Translations under genes and position numbers: made by a program
In this document: piece after piece, positions 48,354 to 58,818 of the stretch
Layout of the letters: the number at the start of each line of letters is the position of its first letter
How positions within the stretch are numbered: position 1 is the first letter of the stretch
Assembly: GCA_029884335.1 (NCBI GenBank)
Contig: JAOUIA010000013.1
Span: forward strand, 1-64,000
Reading direction: 5' to 3'
Length of the DNA: 64,000 nucleotides
Source: Betaproteobacteria bacterium
GTDB taxonomy: Bacteria > Pseudomonadota > Gammaproteobacteria > Burkholderiales > Casimicrobiaceae
Notes under the pieces: model-generated
What the model was told of the DNA's origin: nothing
Seen by the model: the letters and a program-made list of their open reading frames with translations, nothing else
The model's database searches: none

Positions 48354-49313
48354 GCGCGAGATTGGCGAGCGTGACGAGCAGGATCACCAGCAGCCACAGC
48401 ACCAGCGCCCGCCACACCAGCCCCACCGCGGACGGCAGGGCCTCCGGCTCGGGAGGATCGCCGACACCCAGCACCGGCCGCAGCTTCGGCTCGCTGCCGG
48501 GCACGGCGATCGTGCCGCCGAGCGCGACGCCGAGCGCACCCGCGCCGCTGGCGAGCACGATGCCCATCGGCACGCCGCCCTCCTCCCGCGCCCACGAGCG
48601 CGCCTGCGTGCGCCAGCTCCACGCGGCGTCCTCGAAGTCGCCGACCACCGCGAACGACAGCGCGGTCAGGCGCACCGGGATCCAGTCGAGCAGCCACAGC
48701 GCTCGCCGCACCGGCGCGCCGAACGCGGCGCGTGCGCGCGCGATCGGCGTCTCCTCGTCGTCGCCGGGCGAGGCTCCCGCCCACTCGTTCGCCAGCAGCT
48801 CGCAGGCGCGATAGAGCACGGCGCCGACCGGGCCCGGCAGCACCGTGAACCAGAACAGCACGGCGAACACCTGCCGGTAGGCGTCGACGAGGCCGCGCTC
48901 GGTGGCGAGCCGCGCGACGTCGGCCGACGCGAGGTCCGCCGTGTAGCCCCCGCGCCACCCGGCCAGCGCGCGCCGCGCCGTCACCACGTCGTTGTCGCGG
49001 AACGCCTGGATGATCGCGGACACCGCGTGCGAGAAGCGCCGGAAGCCCATCAGGGCGTAGGGACGAGGACGTTCCACGCGAAGCCGAGCAGCGGGTGCAC
49101 GCCCGCCAGCAGCCAGTACCCGATCGCCGCGACGAGCACCGGCGGCGCCATGGCCGCGACGGCGGCCATCACGCCCTGCTCGGCGCGCCCGCCGTTGAAG
49201 CTGCGCTCGAGGCGGCGCGCGTAACGGACGAAAGCGCGCTCGAGCGCTACGCGCCAGCCGAACGCCCGCCACTGCTCGAGGCCGAGCGCGGCGAGGATCG
49301 CGAGCAGGTTCAT
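48349..49313 (-). pseudogene. CobD/CbiB family protein, apparently frameshifted
   Basis: N-terminal piece 49050..49313 [18 protein letters not shown]...LLGFAWNVLVPTP* and C-terminal piece in another frame YALMGFRRFSHAVSAIIQAFRDNDVVTARRALAGWRGG...ALVLWLLVILLVTLANLAP* (ends 48349). Together they form one CobD/CbiB-like protein; the break is near 49050-49062. Confidence 0.75.
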
Positions 49314-49362
49314 CGGCTCGTCCGCCTGCGGTGCGCCGTGACCGCCGGATGCGCCGCGACGC

Positions 49363-51354
49363 TCAAGTCTTCAGCTCCTCGCGGTCGCGGAACTGCTCGA
49401 GCACCTCGGGATTCGCCAGCGCCTCGCGGTTGCGAACCTCGCGGCCGTGCACGATGTTGCGCACCGCGAGCTCGACGATCTTGCCGCTCTTGGTGCGCGG
49501 GATGTCGTCGACCTGGAGGACCCTCGCCGGCACGTGCCGCGGCGTCGTGTTCGTGCGGATGTGCCTCTGGATGCGCTCGATCAGCGCGTCGTCCAGCACG
49601 AGCCCCTCGCGCAGCTTGACGAACAGCACCACGCGCACGTCGCCGGTCTCGCCCGGGGGCCAGTCCTGGCCGATGACGAGGCTCTCGACGACCTCGTCGA
49701 GCTGCTCGACCTGGCGGTAGATCTCCGCGGTGCCGATGCGCACGCCGCCGGGATTGAGCGTCGCGTCCGAGCGGCCGTAGATGATCACGCCGCCGTGCCC
49801 GGTGACCTCGATGTAGTCGCCGTGGCACCAGACGTTCGGAAAGCGCTCGAAGTACGCGGCGCGGTACTTGGCGCCGTCGGGGTCGTTCCAGAAGCCGATC
49901 GGCATCGACGGGAACGCCTTGGTGCACACGAGCTCGCCGCGCCGGCCGGTGCCGGGCGGGATCGCTGCGCCGTCCTCGTCGAACGCCTCGACGGCCATGC
50001 CGAGCCCGCGGCACTGGATCTCGCCGCGCCACACCGGCAGCGCCGGGTTGCCCAGCACGAAGCAGCTGACGATGTCGGTGCCGCCCGAGATCGACGAGAG
50101 GCAGACGTCGTGCTTCACCGCCTCGTAGACGTAGTCGAAGCTCTCGGGGGCGAGCGGGCTGCCGGTCGAGAACACGGCCCTCAGGGCCGGCAGCGCGTAG
50201 TCCTTCACGGGCACCAGCGCGACCTTGCGCAGCGAGTCGATGTACTTGGCCGAGGTGCCGAAGTGCGTCATCCGCTCGGCCTCGGCCAGCTCCCACAGCA
50301 CGCGCCCGTGCATCGTGAACGGCGAGCCGTCGAACAGCAGCAGCGTCGCCTGCGAGGCGAGCCCGGAGACGAGCCAGTTCCACATCATCCACCCGCAGGT
50401 GGTGAAGTAGAACAGCCGGTCGCCGGGGCGCACGTCGCCGTGCAGCCGGTGCTCCTTGAGGTGCTGGAGCAACGCGCCGCCGGCGCCGTGCACGATGCAC
50501 TTCGGCACGCCGGTGGTGCCCGACGAGTAGAGGATGTACAGCGGGTGGCCGAACGGCAGTTCGGCGTACGCAATCGCCCCGGCGTCGAACGGCGCGACGA
50601 ACGCCTCCCACGTCGAGCCGCCGCGCAGCGGAGGGAACTCGTTGGCGCCGCCCACGTCGCCGAGGTAGGGCACGACGACGACGCGCTCAACCGTGGGCAG
50701 CCGCTCGACGATCTCCGCCACCTTGTCGAGGATCGCGATCGGCTTGCCGTTGTACCAGTAGCCGTCGACCGTGAACAGCACGCGCGGGGCGATCTGGCCG
50801 AAGCGGTCGATCACGCCCTGCACGCCGAAGTCCGGCGAGCACGACGAGAAGATGCAGCCCTTCGCCGCCGCGCCGAGGAACGCGACGATCGTCTCGGGCA
50901 GGTTCGGCATGTAGGCGGCCACGCGGTCGCCGGCGGCGAGCCCGTGCGCGGAAAGCGCGGCGGCGACGCGCGCGACGCCCTGGCGCAGCTCGGCGTGCGA
51001 CAGCCGGCGGCGCACCTTGTCCTCGCCCCAGAACACCAGCGCGTCGCCGCTGTCGTCGGCACGACGCCGCTCCAGCAGGTTGCGCGCGTAGTTGAGCTTC
51101 GCGTCGGGGAACCACTGCGCTCCGGGCATCCGGTCGCCGTCGACGAGCACGCGCTCGCCGCGCGTCCCGATGACTCCGCCGTCGTCCCAGACTTCCCGCC
51201 AGAACGCCTCGCGCTTGTCGATCGACCAGCGCCACAGCGACTCGTAGTCCGGCAGGTGCACGCCGTGGCGCGCCTCGACGCGCCGCGCGAATGCCGTGAC
51301 CTGCGCCGCGGCGATGCGCGCCGGCGACGGTTCCCAGAGCCTGGAGGTGGTCAT
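49363..51354 (-). CDS. Acetoacetyl-CoA synthetase (acetoacetate-CoA ligase)
   Basis: 663 aa; [96 protein letters not shown]-like [18 protein letters not shown]. Confidence 0.95.
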   Translation of the reverse strand: MTTSRLWEPSPARIAAAQVTAFARRVEARHGVHLPDYESLWRWSIDKREAFWREVWDDGGVIGTRGERVLVDGDRMPGAQWFPDAKLNYARNLLERRRADDSGDALVFWGEDKVRRRLSHAELRQGVARVAAALSAHGLAAGDRVAAYMPNLPETIVAFLGAAAKGCIFSSCSPDFGVQGVIDRFGQIAPRVLFTVDGYWYNGKPIAILDKVAEIVERLPTVERVVVVPYLGDVGGANEFPPLRGGSTWEAFVAPFDAGAIAYAELPFGHPLYILYSSGTTGVPKCIVHGAGGALLQHLKEHRLHGDVRPGDRLFYFTTCGWMMWNWLVSGLASQATLLLFDGSPFTMHGRVLWELAEAERMTHFGTSAKYIDSLRKVALVPVKDYALPALRAVFSTGSPLAPESFDYVYEAVKHDVCLSSISGGTDIVSCFVLGNPALPVWRGEIQCRGLGMAVEAFDEDGAAIPPGTGRRGELVCTKAFPSMPIGFWNDPDGAKYRAAYFERFPNVWCHGDYIEVTGHGGVIIYGRSDATLNPGGVRIGTAEIYRQVEQLDEVVESLVIGQDWPPGETGDVRVVLFVKLREGLVLDDALIERIQRHIRTNTTPRHVPARVLQVDDIPRTKSGKIVELAVRNIVHGREVRNREALANPEVLEQFRDREELKT

Positions 51355-51410
51355 GCGTTGGCCTGCCTAGCGACGGTCCGTGGCCGCCAATTCTGCCGCA
51401 ACGCCGGCGC

Positions 51411-51496
51411 CCTCACCCCAACCCTCTTCCGCAAGCGGGAGAGGGAGCACAACTGCCTCTCCCCCGGAATCGGGGGAGAGGGCTGGGGTGAGGGGG
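51411..51496. repeat. Palindromic repeat unit (same family as 43260..43522)
   Basis: CCTCACCCCAACCCTCTTCCGCAAGCGGGAGAGGGAGCACAACTGCCTCTCCCCCGGAATCGGGGGAGAGGGCTGGGGTGAGGGGG. Confidence 0.8.
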
Positions 51497-51559
51497 CGAA
51501 TGACGGCACGGACGCCCACCTTCATCGCCGGTCAGGAACGACGCGAAGCCATTGCCACA

Positions 51560-51988
51560 TCACGAAGACGCGGCAAGCGCACGCAGCGGGCCCGCGACCG
51601 CCTCGGGCAGCGGCGTGGGCCTGCCGGTGGCGAGGTCGATCCAGACGATCTTCGCCGACCCTTCGGCGTGGCAGATGCCGTCCTTCCGGATCTCATAGTG
51701 GCTGCCCACGCTCGATCGCCCCGGCCCCGCGAGGAACATGCGCACCTCGATGTCTCCGGGGTAGACGAGCGGGACCTGGAACGTGCAGCTCGCGTTGACG
51801 ATCACCGGGCCCGTCGAGCCTTCCGCGTAGCCGCCGCGCGCGCCGATCGCGTAGAACCACTCGATGCGCGTCTGCTCCATGTAGCGGAAGTACACGGTGT
51901 TGTTGACGTGGCCCATCATGTCCATGTCGCCCCAGCGGATCGACTGGATCGACGTGTGCACGAGCAGGCGCGGAGCGTGCGCCGTCAC
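51560..51988 (-). CDS. Acyl-CoA thioesterase (4HBT family)
   Basis: GTG start [45 protein letters not shown]; hotdog thioesterase motif. 4-bp overlap with the upstream gene. Confidence 0.9.
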   Translation of the reverse strand: MTAHAPRLLVHTSIQSIRWGDMDMMGHVNNTVYFRYMEQTRIEWFYAIGARGGYAEGSTGPVIVNASCTFQVPLVYPGDIEVRMFLAGPGRSSVGSHYEIRKDGICHAEGSAKIVWIDLATGRPTPLPEAVAGPLRALAASS

Positions 51989-54024
51989 GGCCCGGCCTCC
52001 GCGCTCGCGGCCGGGGCGGACAGCGCGGCCGCCACCAGCTCCGCGACGTCCTGGACGCGGACGTCGGCGTCGCGTCCGACCGCCGCGAGGCCGTCGGTGA
52101 GCATCAGCGCGCAGTACGGGCAGCCGGTGGCGATGACGGCCGGATTCGCGGCGAGCGCCTGCTCGGTGCGCAACACGTTGATGCGCGTGCCGATGGTCTC
52201 CTCCAGCCACATGCGGCCGCCGCCGGCGCCGCAGCACATCGCCCTGGCGCGCGAAAGCGGCAGGTCGGCGAGCGGCGTGCGGCTGACGCGCGCGAGCACC
52301 TCGCGCGGCGCGTCGTACTCGCCGTTGTGGCGACCGAGGTAGCACGGGTCGTGGAACACCACGCGCTCGTGCCGCGCCTGCACCGGCAGGCGCCCCTCCT
52401 CCATCAGCTGCCGGATGAGCTGCGTGTGGTGCACGACCTTCCAGTTCCCGCCGAACGCCGGGTACTCGTTCGCGAGCGCGTTGAACGCGTGCGGGTCGGT
52501 GGTGACGATGCGCTCGACGCCGAGCCCGTTGAGCGTTGCGACCAGCTGCTCGGCGAGCGGCTGGAACAGCATCTCGTTGCCCAGGCGCCGCACGGCCTCG
52601 CCGGTGGTCGGCTCGCCGGACCCCAGGATCGCGAAGCGCACGCCGGCCGCCTGCAGCACGCGGGCGAAGGCCTCGGCGATGCGTCGCGCGCGCGGGTCGT
52701 ACGAGGTCGCCGAGCCCACGTACCACAGCCAGTCGAGCCGCGCGACCTCCTCCGCCGTCGACGCGATCGCCACGCCGGCGGCTTGCGCCCACTCGCCGCG
52801 CGCCTGCACCGGCAGCCCCCACGGGTTGCCCTGCGACTCGTAGGCGTCGAACACCGGCTTGAGCTCGTGCGGGAACGCGCCTTCCATCATCACGCGCTGC
52901 TGGCGCAGGCGGTAGAAGCGCGGCAGGTGCTCGAGGCCGATCGGGCACGCCTCCTCGCAGTAGCCGCAGGTCGTGCACGCCCACAGCGCGTCCTCGCCGA
53001 TCACGCCGGGGACGAGCGCGGGCAGCGCGTCCTCCCCGCCCTTCGCCGGCTTCGCGAGCAGCGCCGCGCGCTGCGCGAGCAGGTGGTGCTTGAGGCCGTC
53101 GTTGACCCACTTGTGCGCGAGCGGCTTGCCGGTGAGGAACGTCGGGCACGCGTCCTTGCAGCGGCCGCACTCGGTGCAGGTGAACGCGTCGAGCGCCTCC
53201 TTCCACGAGAGGTCGCGCGCTGTGCGCGCGCCGACGGCAACCTCCTCGCCGTCGGCGGCGTTCATGACCTTCTCCATGTCCACCGCGGGCACCGCGCACG
53301 CCGGGCGGACGCGGGCGAAGAACAGCACCGGAAGCGCGGTGACAATGTGGAAATGCTCGCCGACCGGCAGCAGCACGAGGAACGCCAGCACGGTCAGCAT
53401 CTGCAGCCAGTAGCTCGCGTGGTAGCCCGCCGCGAGCGCGTCCGGGGACAGGCCGGAGAACCACGCGGCCGCCAGGCGGCCTACCGGCGCGGCTGCGGCC
53501 TCGTGCGCGATGCCGGCGTCTGTCGCGGCAAAGCGCGCGAAGCGGAAGCCGTCGAAAGCGAAGTCCGTGACCATGATCGCCGCGATCAGCGACAGGATCA
53601 GGATCGCTTCCCGGTTCGGCTCGAGCCGCGCCGGCTTCACGACGAAGCGGCGCCAGAACGCGTAGCCGACGGCGACGAGCACGGCCAGCTCGACGTAGTC
53701 CTTCAGCGTGGCGAACGCGGCGCCCGCCGCGCCGGGGTAGACGAACGGCTCGTGGTAGCCGATCGCGATCAGCTGCACCTTGCGCGCGAGCAGGACCATG
53801 AACCCGCCGAAGATCACCGCGTGCATGATCCCCGGCCTGCGGTCGCCGCGAATCATCCTCGACTGCAGGAAGCCGTCCACGAGGAGGCGGCGCAGCCGCC
53901 GGAGCGGCGCATCCCAGCGCACTTCCGGCGCGAGGCTGGCGACGATGGCGAGCTTGCGCCACGCGAGGGCCGCAAAGCCGGCGAACGCGATGGCAAGGGC
54001 GATGGTGATGCCGGCCGGGCTCAT
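51985..54024 (-). CDS. Membrane (Fe-S)-binding oxidoreductase with heterodisulfide-reductase-type CCG domains
   Basis: Start [21 protein letters not shown]-terminal TM segments, [14 protein letters not shown] and [17 protein letters not shown] (two 4Fe-4S), C-terminal [14 protein letters not shown] and [16 protein letters not shown] (CCG). Confidence 0.9.
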   Translation of the reverse strand: MSPAGITIALAIAFAGFAALAWRKLAIVASLAPEVRWDAPLRRLRRLLVDGFLQSRMIRGDRRPGIMHAVIFGGFMVLLARKVQLIAIGYHEPFVYPGAAGAAFATLKDYVELAVLVAVGYAFWRRFVVKPARLEPNREAILILSLIAAIMVTDFAFDGFRFARFAATDAGIAHEAAAAPVGRLAAAWFSGLSPDALAAGYHASYWLQMLTVLAFLVLLPVGEHFHIVTALPVLFFARVRPACAVPAVDMEKVMNAADGEEVAVGARTARDLSWKEALDAFTCTECGRCKDACPTFLTGKPLAHKWVNDGLKHHLLAQRAALLAKPAKGGEDALPALVPGVIGEDALWACTTCGYCEEACPIGLEHLPRFYRLRQQRVMMEGAFPHELKPVFDAYESQGNPWGLPVQARGEWAQAAGVAIASTAEEVARLDWLWYVGSATSYDPRARRIAEAFARVLQAAGVRFAILGSGEPTTGEAVRRLGNEMLFQPLAEQLVATLNGLGVERIVTTDPHAFNALANEYPAFGGNWKVVHHTQLIRQLMEEGRLPVQARHERVVFHDPCYLGRHNGEYDAPREVLARVSRTPLADLPLSRARAMCCGAGGGRMWLEETIGTRINVLRTEQALAANPAVIATGCPYCALMLTDGLAAVGRDADVRVQDVAELVAAALSAPAASAEAGP

Positions 54025-54036
54025 CGAAGTGCGTCG

Positions 54037-54042
54037 ATTATA
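54037..54042 (-). promoter_or_regulatory. Candidate -10 element (TATAAT) for the Fe-S oxidoreductase
   Basis: Minus strand CAATTGTATAATCGACGCACTTCGATG: TATAAT only 12 nt upstream of the ATG at 54024; no strong -35. Confidence 0.4.
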
Positions 54043-54095
54043 CAATTGCGCGTCTCCACACACTGCGGCGCGCGCCCGCGCGCCCTCCCGGATCG

Positions 54096-55763
54096 ATGAG
54101 CGAAGTCGCGGCGCGCGAAGCGATGGAGTACGACGTGGTGGTCGTGGGCGGCGGGCCCGCGGGCCTCGCGGCGGCGATCCGCCTGAAGCAGCTTGCCGCC
54201 GCGTCCGGGCGCGAGGCGTCGGTCTGCCTGCTCGAGAAGGGTTCGGAGATCGGCGCGCACGTCATCTCCGGCGCGGTGATCGACCCGCGCGGCCTCGGCG
54301 AGCTGTTCCCCGACTGGAAGGAGCGCGGCGCGCCGCTCGACACGCCGGTGCGCGAGGACCGCTTCCTGCTGCTCACCGCCGACAGGGCGTGGCGGATTCC
54401 CAACGGCCTGTTGCCGCCGCTGATGGACAACCACGGCAACTACATCGGAAGCCTCGGCAACCTGTGCCGCTGGCTCGGCGCGCAGGCCGAGTCGCTCGGC
54501 GTCGAGATCTATCCCGGTTTCGCCGCCGCGGAGGTGCTCTACGACGACGATGGCGCGGTGATGGGCGTCGCCACCGGCGACGTCGGCATTGCCCGGGACG
54601 GCGCGCACAAGCCGGGCTTCCAGCGCGGCATGGAGCTGCACGCGAAGTACACGCTGTTTGCCGAGGGGGCGCGCGGATCGCTGTCGCAGCTCGTGATGGC
54701 GAAGTACAACCTGCGCGACGGCGTCGACCCGCAGAAGTACGGCATCGGCATCAAGGAGCTGTGGGAAGTCGCCGCCGGCCGCCACCACCCCGGGCTCGTG
54801 ATCCACAGCCAGGGCTGGCCGCTTGCCAACGACGCCGGCGGCGGCTCGTTCCTCTACCACTACGGCGAGCGCCTCGTATCGGTCGGCTTCGTCGTGCATC
54901 TCAACTACGCGAACCCGCACCTCTCGCCGTTCGACGAGATGCAGCGGTTCAAGACGCACCCTGCGCTTCGCGACACGTTCGCGGGCGGCAAGCGCCTTGC
55001 CTACGGCGCTCGCGCGATCAACGAAGGGGGCCTGCAGTCGGTGCCGAAGCTCGCCTTCCCCGGCGGCGCGCTGTGCGGCTGCTCGGCCGGCTTCGTCAAC
55101 CTGCCGCGCATCAAGGGGAGCCACAACGCGATCAAGACCGGCATGCTCGCCGCCGAGGCCGCGTTCGCGGCGCTGGGCGAGAACCGCGCGCGCGACACGC
55201 TGTCGGCGTACGAGGACGCGTGGCGCGGCTCGTGGGTCTACGAGGACCTCTACAAGGTCCGCAACGTCAAGCCGGGCCTCGACCGCGGGCTGTGGTACGG
55301 CACGCTGCACGGCGGCGCGCACATGTGGCTCAACGACGTCGGCCTGGGCGGGCTGGTGCCGTGGACGCTTCGCCACAAGGGCCCGGACCACGAGACGCTG
55401 AGGCCCGCGTCCGAGATGCCGCGCATCGACTACCCGAAGCCCGACGGCACGCTCACGTTCGACCGCCTCTCGTCGGTGTACCTGTCCAACACGAGCCACG
55501 AGGAGGACCAGCCGGCGCACCTCGCGCTGCGCGACGCCGCGATCCCCGTGGCGGTCAACCTCGCGCGCTACGACGGCCCCGAGTCGCGCTATTGCCCCGC
55601 CGGCGTCTACGAGTTCGTCGACGCCGAGGGCGGCGGCCGGCGGCTGCAGATCAACGCCGCCAATTGCGTGCACTGCAAGACCTGCGACATCAAGGATCCG
55701 AGGCAGAACATCCGCTGGGTCGCGCCGGAGGGCGGCGGGGGGCCGAACTACCCGGGGATGTAG
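54096..55763 (+). CDS. Electron transfer flavoprotein-ubiquinone oxidoreductase
   Basis: 555 aa; [72 protein letters not shown]-terminal 4Fe-4[37 protein letters not shown]. Confidence 0.96.
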   Translation: MSEVAAREAMEYDVVVVGGGPAGLAAAIRLKQLAAASGREASVCLLEKGSEIGAHVISGAVIDPRGLGELFPDWKERGAPLDTPVREDRFLLLTADRAWRIPNGLLPPLMDNHGNYIGSLGNLCRWLGAQAESLGVEIYPGFAAAEVLYDDDGAVMGVATGDVGIARDGAHKPGFQRGMELHAKYTLFAEGARGSLSQLVMAKYNLRDGVDPQKYGIGIKELWEVAAGRHHPGLVIHSQGWPLANDAGGGSFLYHYGERLVSVGFVVHLNYANPHLSPFDEMQRFKTHPALRDTFAGGKRLAYGARAINEGGLQSVPKLAFPGGALCGCSAGFVNLPRIKGSHNAIKTGMLAAEAAFAALGENRARDTLSAYEDAWRGSWVYEDLYKVRNVKPGLDRGLWYGTLHGGAHMWLNDVGLGGLVPWTLRHKGPDHETLRPASEMPRIDYPKPDGTLTFDRLSSVYLSNTSHEEDQPAHLALRDAAIPVAVNLARYDGPESRYCPAGVYEFVDAEGGGRRLQINAANCVHCKTCDIKDPRQNIRWVAPEGGGGPNYPGM

Positions 55764-55868
55764 CGCGAAGCGCGGCAGCGCCCGCGATCCGGCGCGCCGC
55801 GCGGCACGCCGCGCGCGAATTCGCGGACTGCGCTTGCCGTCCGTCCCTCCCCGGCCTGGCGCCGCCTT

Positions 55869-55882
55869 GACGTGCGTCAGCC
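55869..55882 (+). promoter_or_regulatory. Candidate FNR/ANR-type box upstream of ppdK
   Basis: TTGACGTGCGTCAG, close to the TTGAYNNNNRTCAA dyad; followed by GACAAT at 55905-55910. Confidence 0.4.
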
Positions 55883-56006
55883 CCGCGCCGGGCCCGCGCG
55901 CCGACAATGATCGGGCGACCGCGCCGGGCCACGCGGAACGCGCGTTGCTTGGGTGCCGGCCGCCGCAGGGGCGCCCGCCGGCCCGAAACGCCGCCGGGGA
56001 TCGCAC

Positions 56007-58784
56007 ATGCCGCCCGCCCAACCGACCGCGCGCCGTCCGGCGCCGCGTCGCGCCCGCCGTTCCGTAGCGAGGTCCAGGGCCGTCGTCCCGACCCGCTGGG
56101 TGTGGCGCTTCGACCAGGGCGACGCCTCGATGAAGGCGCTGCTCGGCGGCAAGGGCGCCAACCTCGCCGAGATGACTCGGCTGGGCCTGCCGGTGCCGCC
56201 GGGGTTCGTCGTCACCACGCGGGCGTGCAACGCGACGCTCGCAGGCAGCGCGTTCCCCCCGGGCCTCTGGGACCAGGTGCTGACCGCGCTGGCGCGGCTC
56301 GAGAAGTCCACGGGCAAGCGCTTCGGCGACGCGGCCAATCCGCTGCTCGTCTCGTGCCGATCGGGCGCGCGCTTCTCGATGCCGGGCATGATGGACACTG
56401 TGCTCAACATCGGGCTCAACGACGCCGTCGTCGAGGGGCTGGCCACGCTCTCCGGCGACCGCCGCTTCGCCTTCGACGCCTATCGCCGGCTGGTGCAGAT
56501 GTTCGCGACCGTCGTGCTGGGCGTGGAGGACGAGCCGTTCGAGGACGTGCTCGCGCGCCATCGCGCGGCGCGCGGCGTGGCCAACGACGCCGACCTCGCG
56601 GCCGAGGACCTCGCGGCGATCGTCGCCGAGTTCAAGGCGATCGTCGAGCGCCACGCGAAGCGCCCCTTCCCCACCGAACCCGTCGAGCAGCTCCACCTGG
56701 CGATCGGCGCGGTGTTCCGGTCCTGGAACGGCAAGCGCGCGATCGACTACCGCAACGCCGCAGGCATCCCGCACGACCTCGGCACCGCGGTCAACATCCA
56801 GGCGATGGTGTTCGGCAACCTCGGCGAGGGCTCGGCGACCGGCGTGGTCACCACGCGCAACGTCACCACCGGCGAGCGCGAGATCGAGGGCGACTGGCTG
56901 GCCAACGCGCAGGGCGAGGACGTCGTCGCCGGCACCCGGGCGACGAACCGCATCGCGACGCTCGCCTTGGCGATGCCGCGCGTGTGGCGCGAGTTCACGC
57001 GCGCGCTGGCGCTGCTCGAGCGCCACTGCCGCGACGTGCAGGACGTCGAGTTCACGGTCGAGCGCGGCAGGCTCTGGATCCTGCAGACGCGCGACGCCAA
57101 GCGCACGGCACAGGCCGCGGTGCGCATCGCCGTCGACCTCGTCCGCGAGCGGCGCATCAAGCGCAGCGAGGCGGTGCGGCGCGTGCGCCCCGAGCACGTG
57201 GACTACTTCCTGCACCCGCAGTTCGACGCCGCGCAGAGGAAAGCGGCGAAGGCGCGCGGCGACCTGATCGCGACCGGCCTCAACGTGTCCCCGGGCGCGG
57301 CCTCCGGCGTGCTGGCGTTCGACGCCGACACGGCCGAGCGCTGGGGCCGCGACGAGAAGCGCGCGGTGATCATGGTGCGCGCCGAGACCAAGCCCGACGA
57401 CGTGCACGGGATGCTCGCGGCGAAAGGCATCCTCACCTCGCGCGGCGGCCGCACGAGTCACGCGGCGCTGGTCGCGCGGCAGTTCGGCAAGCCGGCGGTG
57501 GTCGGCGCCGCGGAGATCGAGGTCGACCTCGCGGCGCGTCGCTTCGCCGTCGGCGGCCGGACGTTTGCCGAGGGCGACTCGATTTCGATCGACGGCACCA
57601 CGGGCGAGGTGTTCGCCGGCGCACTGCCGACGGTGGTCCCCGGCTTCGACGACCCGGCGCTGCTCGAGCTGCTGGGCTGGGCGGACCGCATCCGCAAGCT
57701 CGGCGTGTGGGCGAACGCCGACTACCCGCGCGACGCCGAGCGCGCGCGTGCCTACGGCGCCGAAGGACTGGGGCTGGTGCGCACCGAGCACATGTTCTTC
57801 GAGACCGAGCGCCTGCCGATCGTGCAGCGCATGATCCTCGCGCAGGACGACGCCGAGCGCGACGCGGCGCTCGCCGGGCTCCTGCCGATCCAGCGCGGCG
57901 ACTTCGTCGGCCTGTTCCGCGCGATGGACGGCCTGCCGGTCACCATCCGGCTGATCGATCCGCCGCTGCACGAGTTCCTGCCCTCGCACGACGAGCTGCT
58001 GCACGACGTCACCGAGCTGGAGACCCGGCAGGCCTGCGCCGCCGTCGACCTGGCCGCCGGGGCGGACCCGCTGGGGCTCGCCGGCACGCTGGCGAGCAAG
58101 CGGCGCCTGCTCGCCGCCGTCGAGTCGATGCGCGAGGCGAACCCGATGCTGGGCCTGCGCGGCGTGCGGCTGGGCATCCACCTGCCCGCGCTGGTGCGCA
58201 TGCAGATGCGGGCGATCATCGAGGCGGCGTGCATCTGCGCGCGCGAGGGCGTGGTCGTCAAGCCGAAGATCATGATCCCGCTGATCGCCCACAACAACGA
58301 GCTCATCGTCGAGCGCAGCATCCTCCACGCCGAGGCGCGCAAGGTGATGAAGGAACAGGGCCGGCGCGTCGCCTACAAGTTCGGCACGATGATCGAGACC
58401 CCGCGCGCGGCGATCACCGCGCACGAGATCGCGCAGCAGGCCGAGTTCTTCTCCTTCGGCACCAACGACCTCACACAGACGACGTTCGGCATCTCGCGCG
58501 ACGACGCCGAGACGGGCTTCCTGCAGGAGTACCTCGACAGGCGCATCCTGCCGGACAACCCGTTCGCCACGCTCGACCTGACCGGCGTCGGCCGGCTGAT
58601 GCAGATGGCGGTCGAACTCGGCCGCGGCACGCGCCCCGACCTCGACGTGGGGATCTGCGGCGAGCACGGCGGCGACCCACGCACGATCGCGTTCTGCCAC
58701 GCGATCGGCCTCGACTACGTCAGCTGCTCGCCGTACCGCGTGCCGGTCGCGCGCCTCGCCGCCGCGCACGCTGCATTGACGTAG
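56007..58784 (+). CDS. ppdK: Pyruvate, phosphate dikinase
   Basis: LLGGKGANLAEMTRLGLPVPPGFVVTTRACNA, catalytic LTSRGGRTSHAALVARQFGKPAVVG, PEP-binding GLGLVRTEHMFFE, ...FSFGTNDLTQTTFG. Start MPPAQPTARR chosen; ORF extends to 55953. Confidence 0.95.
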   Translation: MPPAQPTARRPAPRRARRSVARSRAVVPTRWVWRFDQGDASMKALLGGKGANLAEMTRLGLPVPPGFVVTTRACNATLAGSAFPPGLWDQVLTALARLEKSTGKRFGDAANPLLVSCRSGARFSMPGMMDTVLNIGLNDAVVEGLATLSGDRRFAFDAYRRLVQMFATVVLGVEDEPFEDVLARHRAARGVANDADLAAEDLAAIVAEFKAIVERHAKRPFPTEPVEQLHLAIGAVFRSWNGKRAIDYRNAAGIPHDLGTAVNIQAMVFGNLGEGSATGVVTTRNVTTGEREIEGDWLANAQGEDVVAGTRATNRIATLALAMPRVWREFTRALALLERHCRDVQDVEFTVERGRLWILQTRDAKRTAQAAVRIAVDLVRERRIKRSEAVRRVRPEHVDYFLHPQFDAAQRKAAKARGDLIATGLNVSPGAASGVLAFDADTAERWGRDEKRAVIMVRAETKPDDVHGMLAAKGILTSRGGRTSHAALVARQFGKPAVVGAAEIEVDLAARRFAVGGRTFAEGDSISIDGTTGEVFAGALPTVVPGFDDPALLELLGWADRIRKLGVWANADYPRDAERARAYGAEGLGLVRTEHMFFETERLPIVQRMILAQDDAERDAALAGLLPIQRGDFVGLFRAMDGLPVTIRLIDPPLHEFLPSHDELLHDVTELETRQACAAVDLAAGADPLGLAGTLASKRRLLAAVESMREANPMLGLRGVRLGIHLPALVRMQMRAIIEAACICAREGVVVKPKIMIPLIAHNNELIVERSILHAEARKVMKEQGRRVAYKFGTMIETPRAAITAHEIAQQAEFFSFGTNDLTQTTFGISRDDAETGFLQEYLDRRILPDNPFATLDLTGVGRLMQMAVELGRGTRPDLDVGICGEHGGDPRTIAFCHAIGLDYVSCSPYRVPVARLAAAHAALT

Positions 58785-58818
58785 GGCCTGTTCAACCTAC
58801 GGTGGCGCATCGCGGGCA

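Noticed and set aside
54021-58769. 1582-aa minus-strand ORF opposite ETF-QO and ppdK
   Set aside because: Arg/Ala/His/Val-rich low-complexity translation typical of antisense frames in high-GC DNA; both opposite-strand genes are unambiguous.
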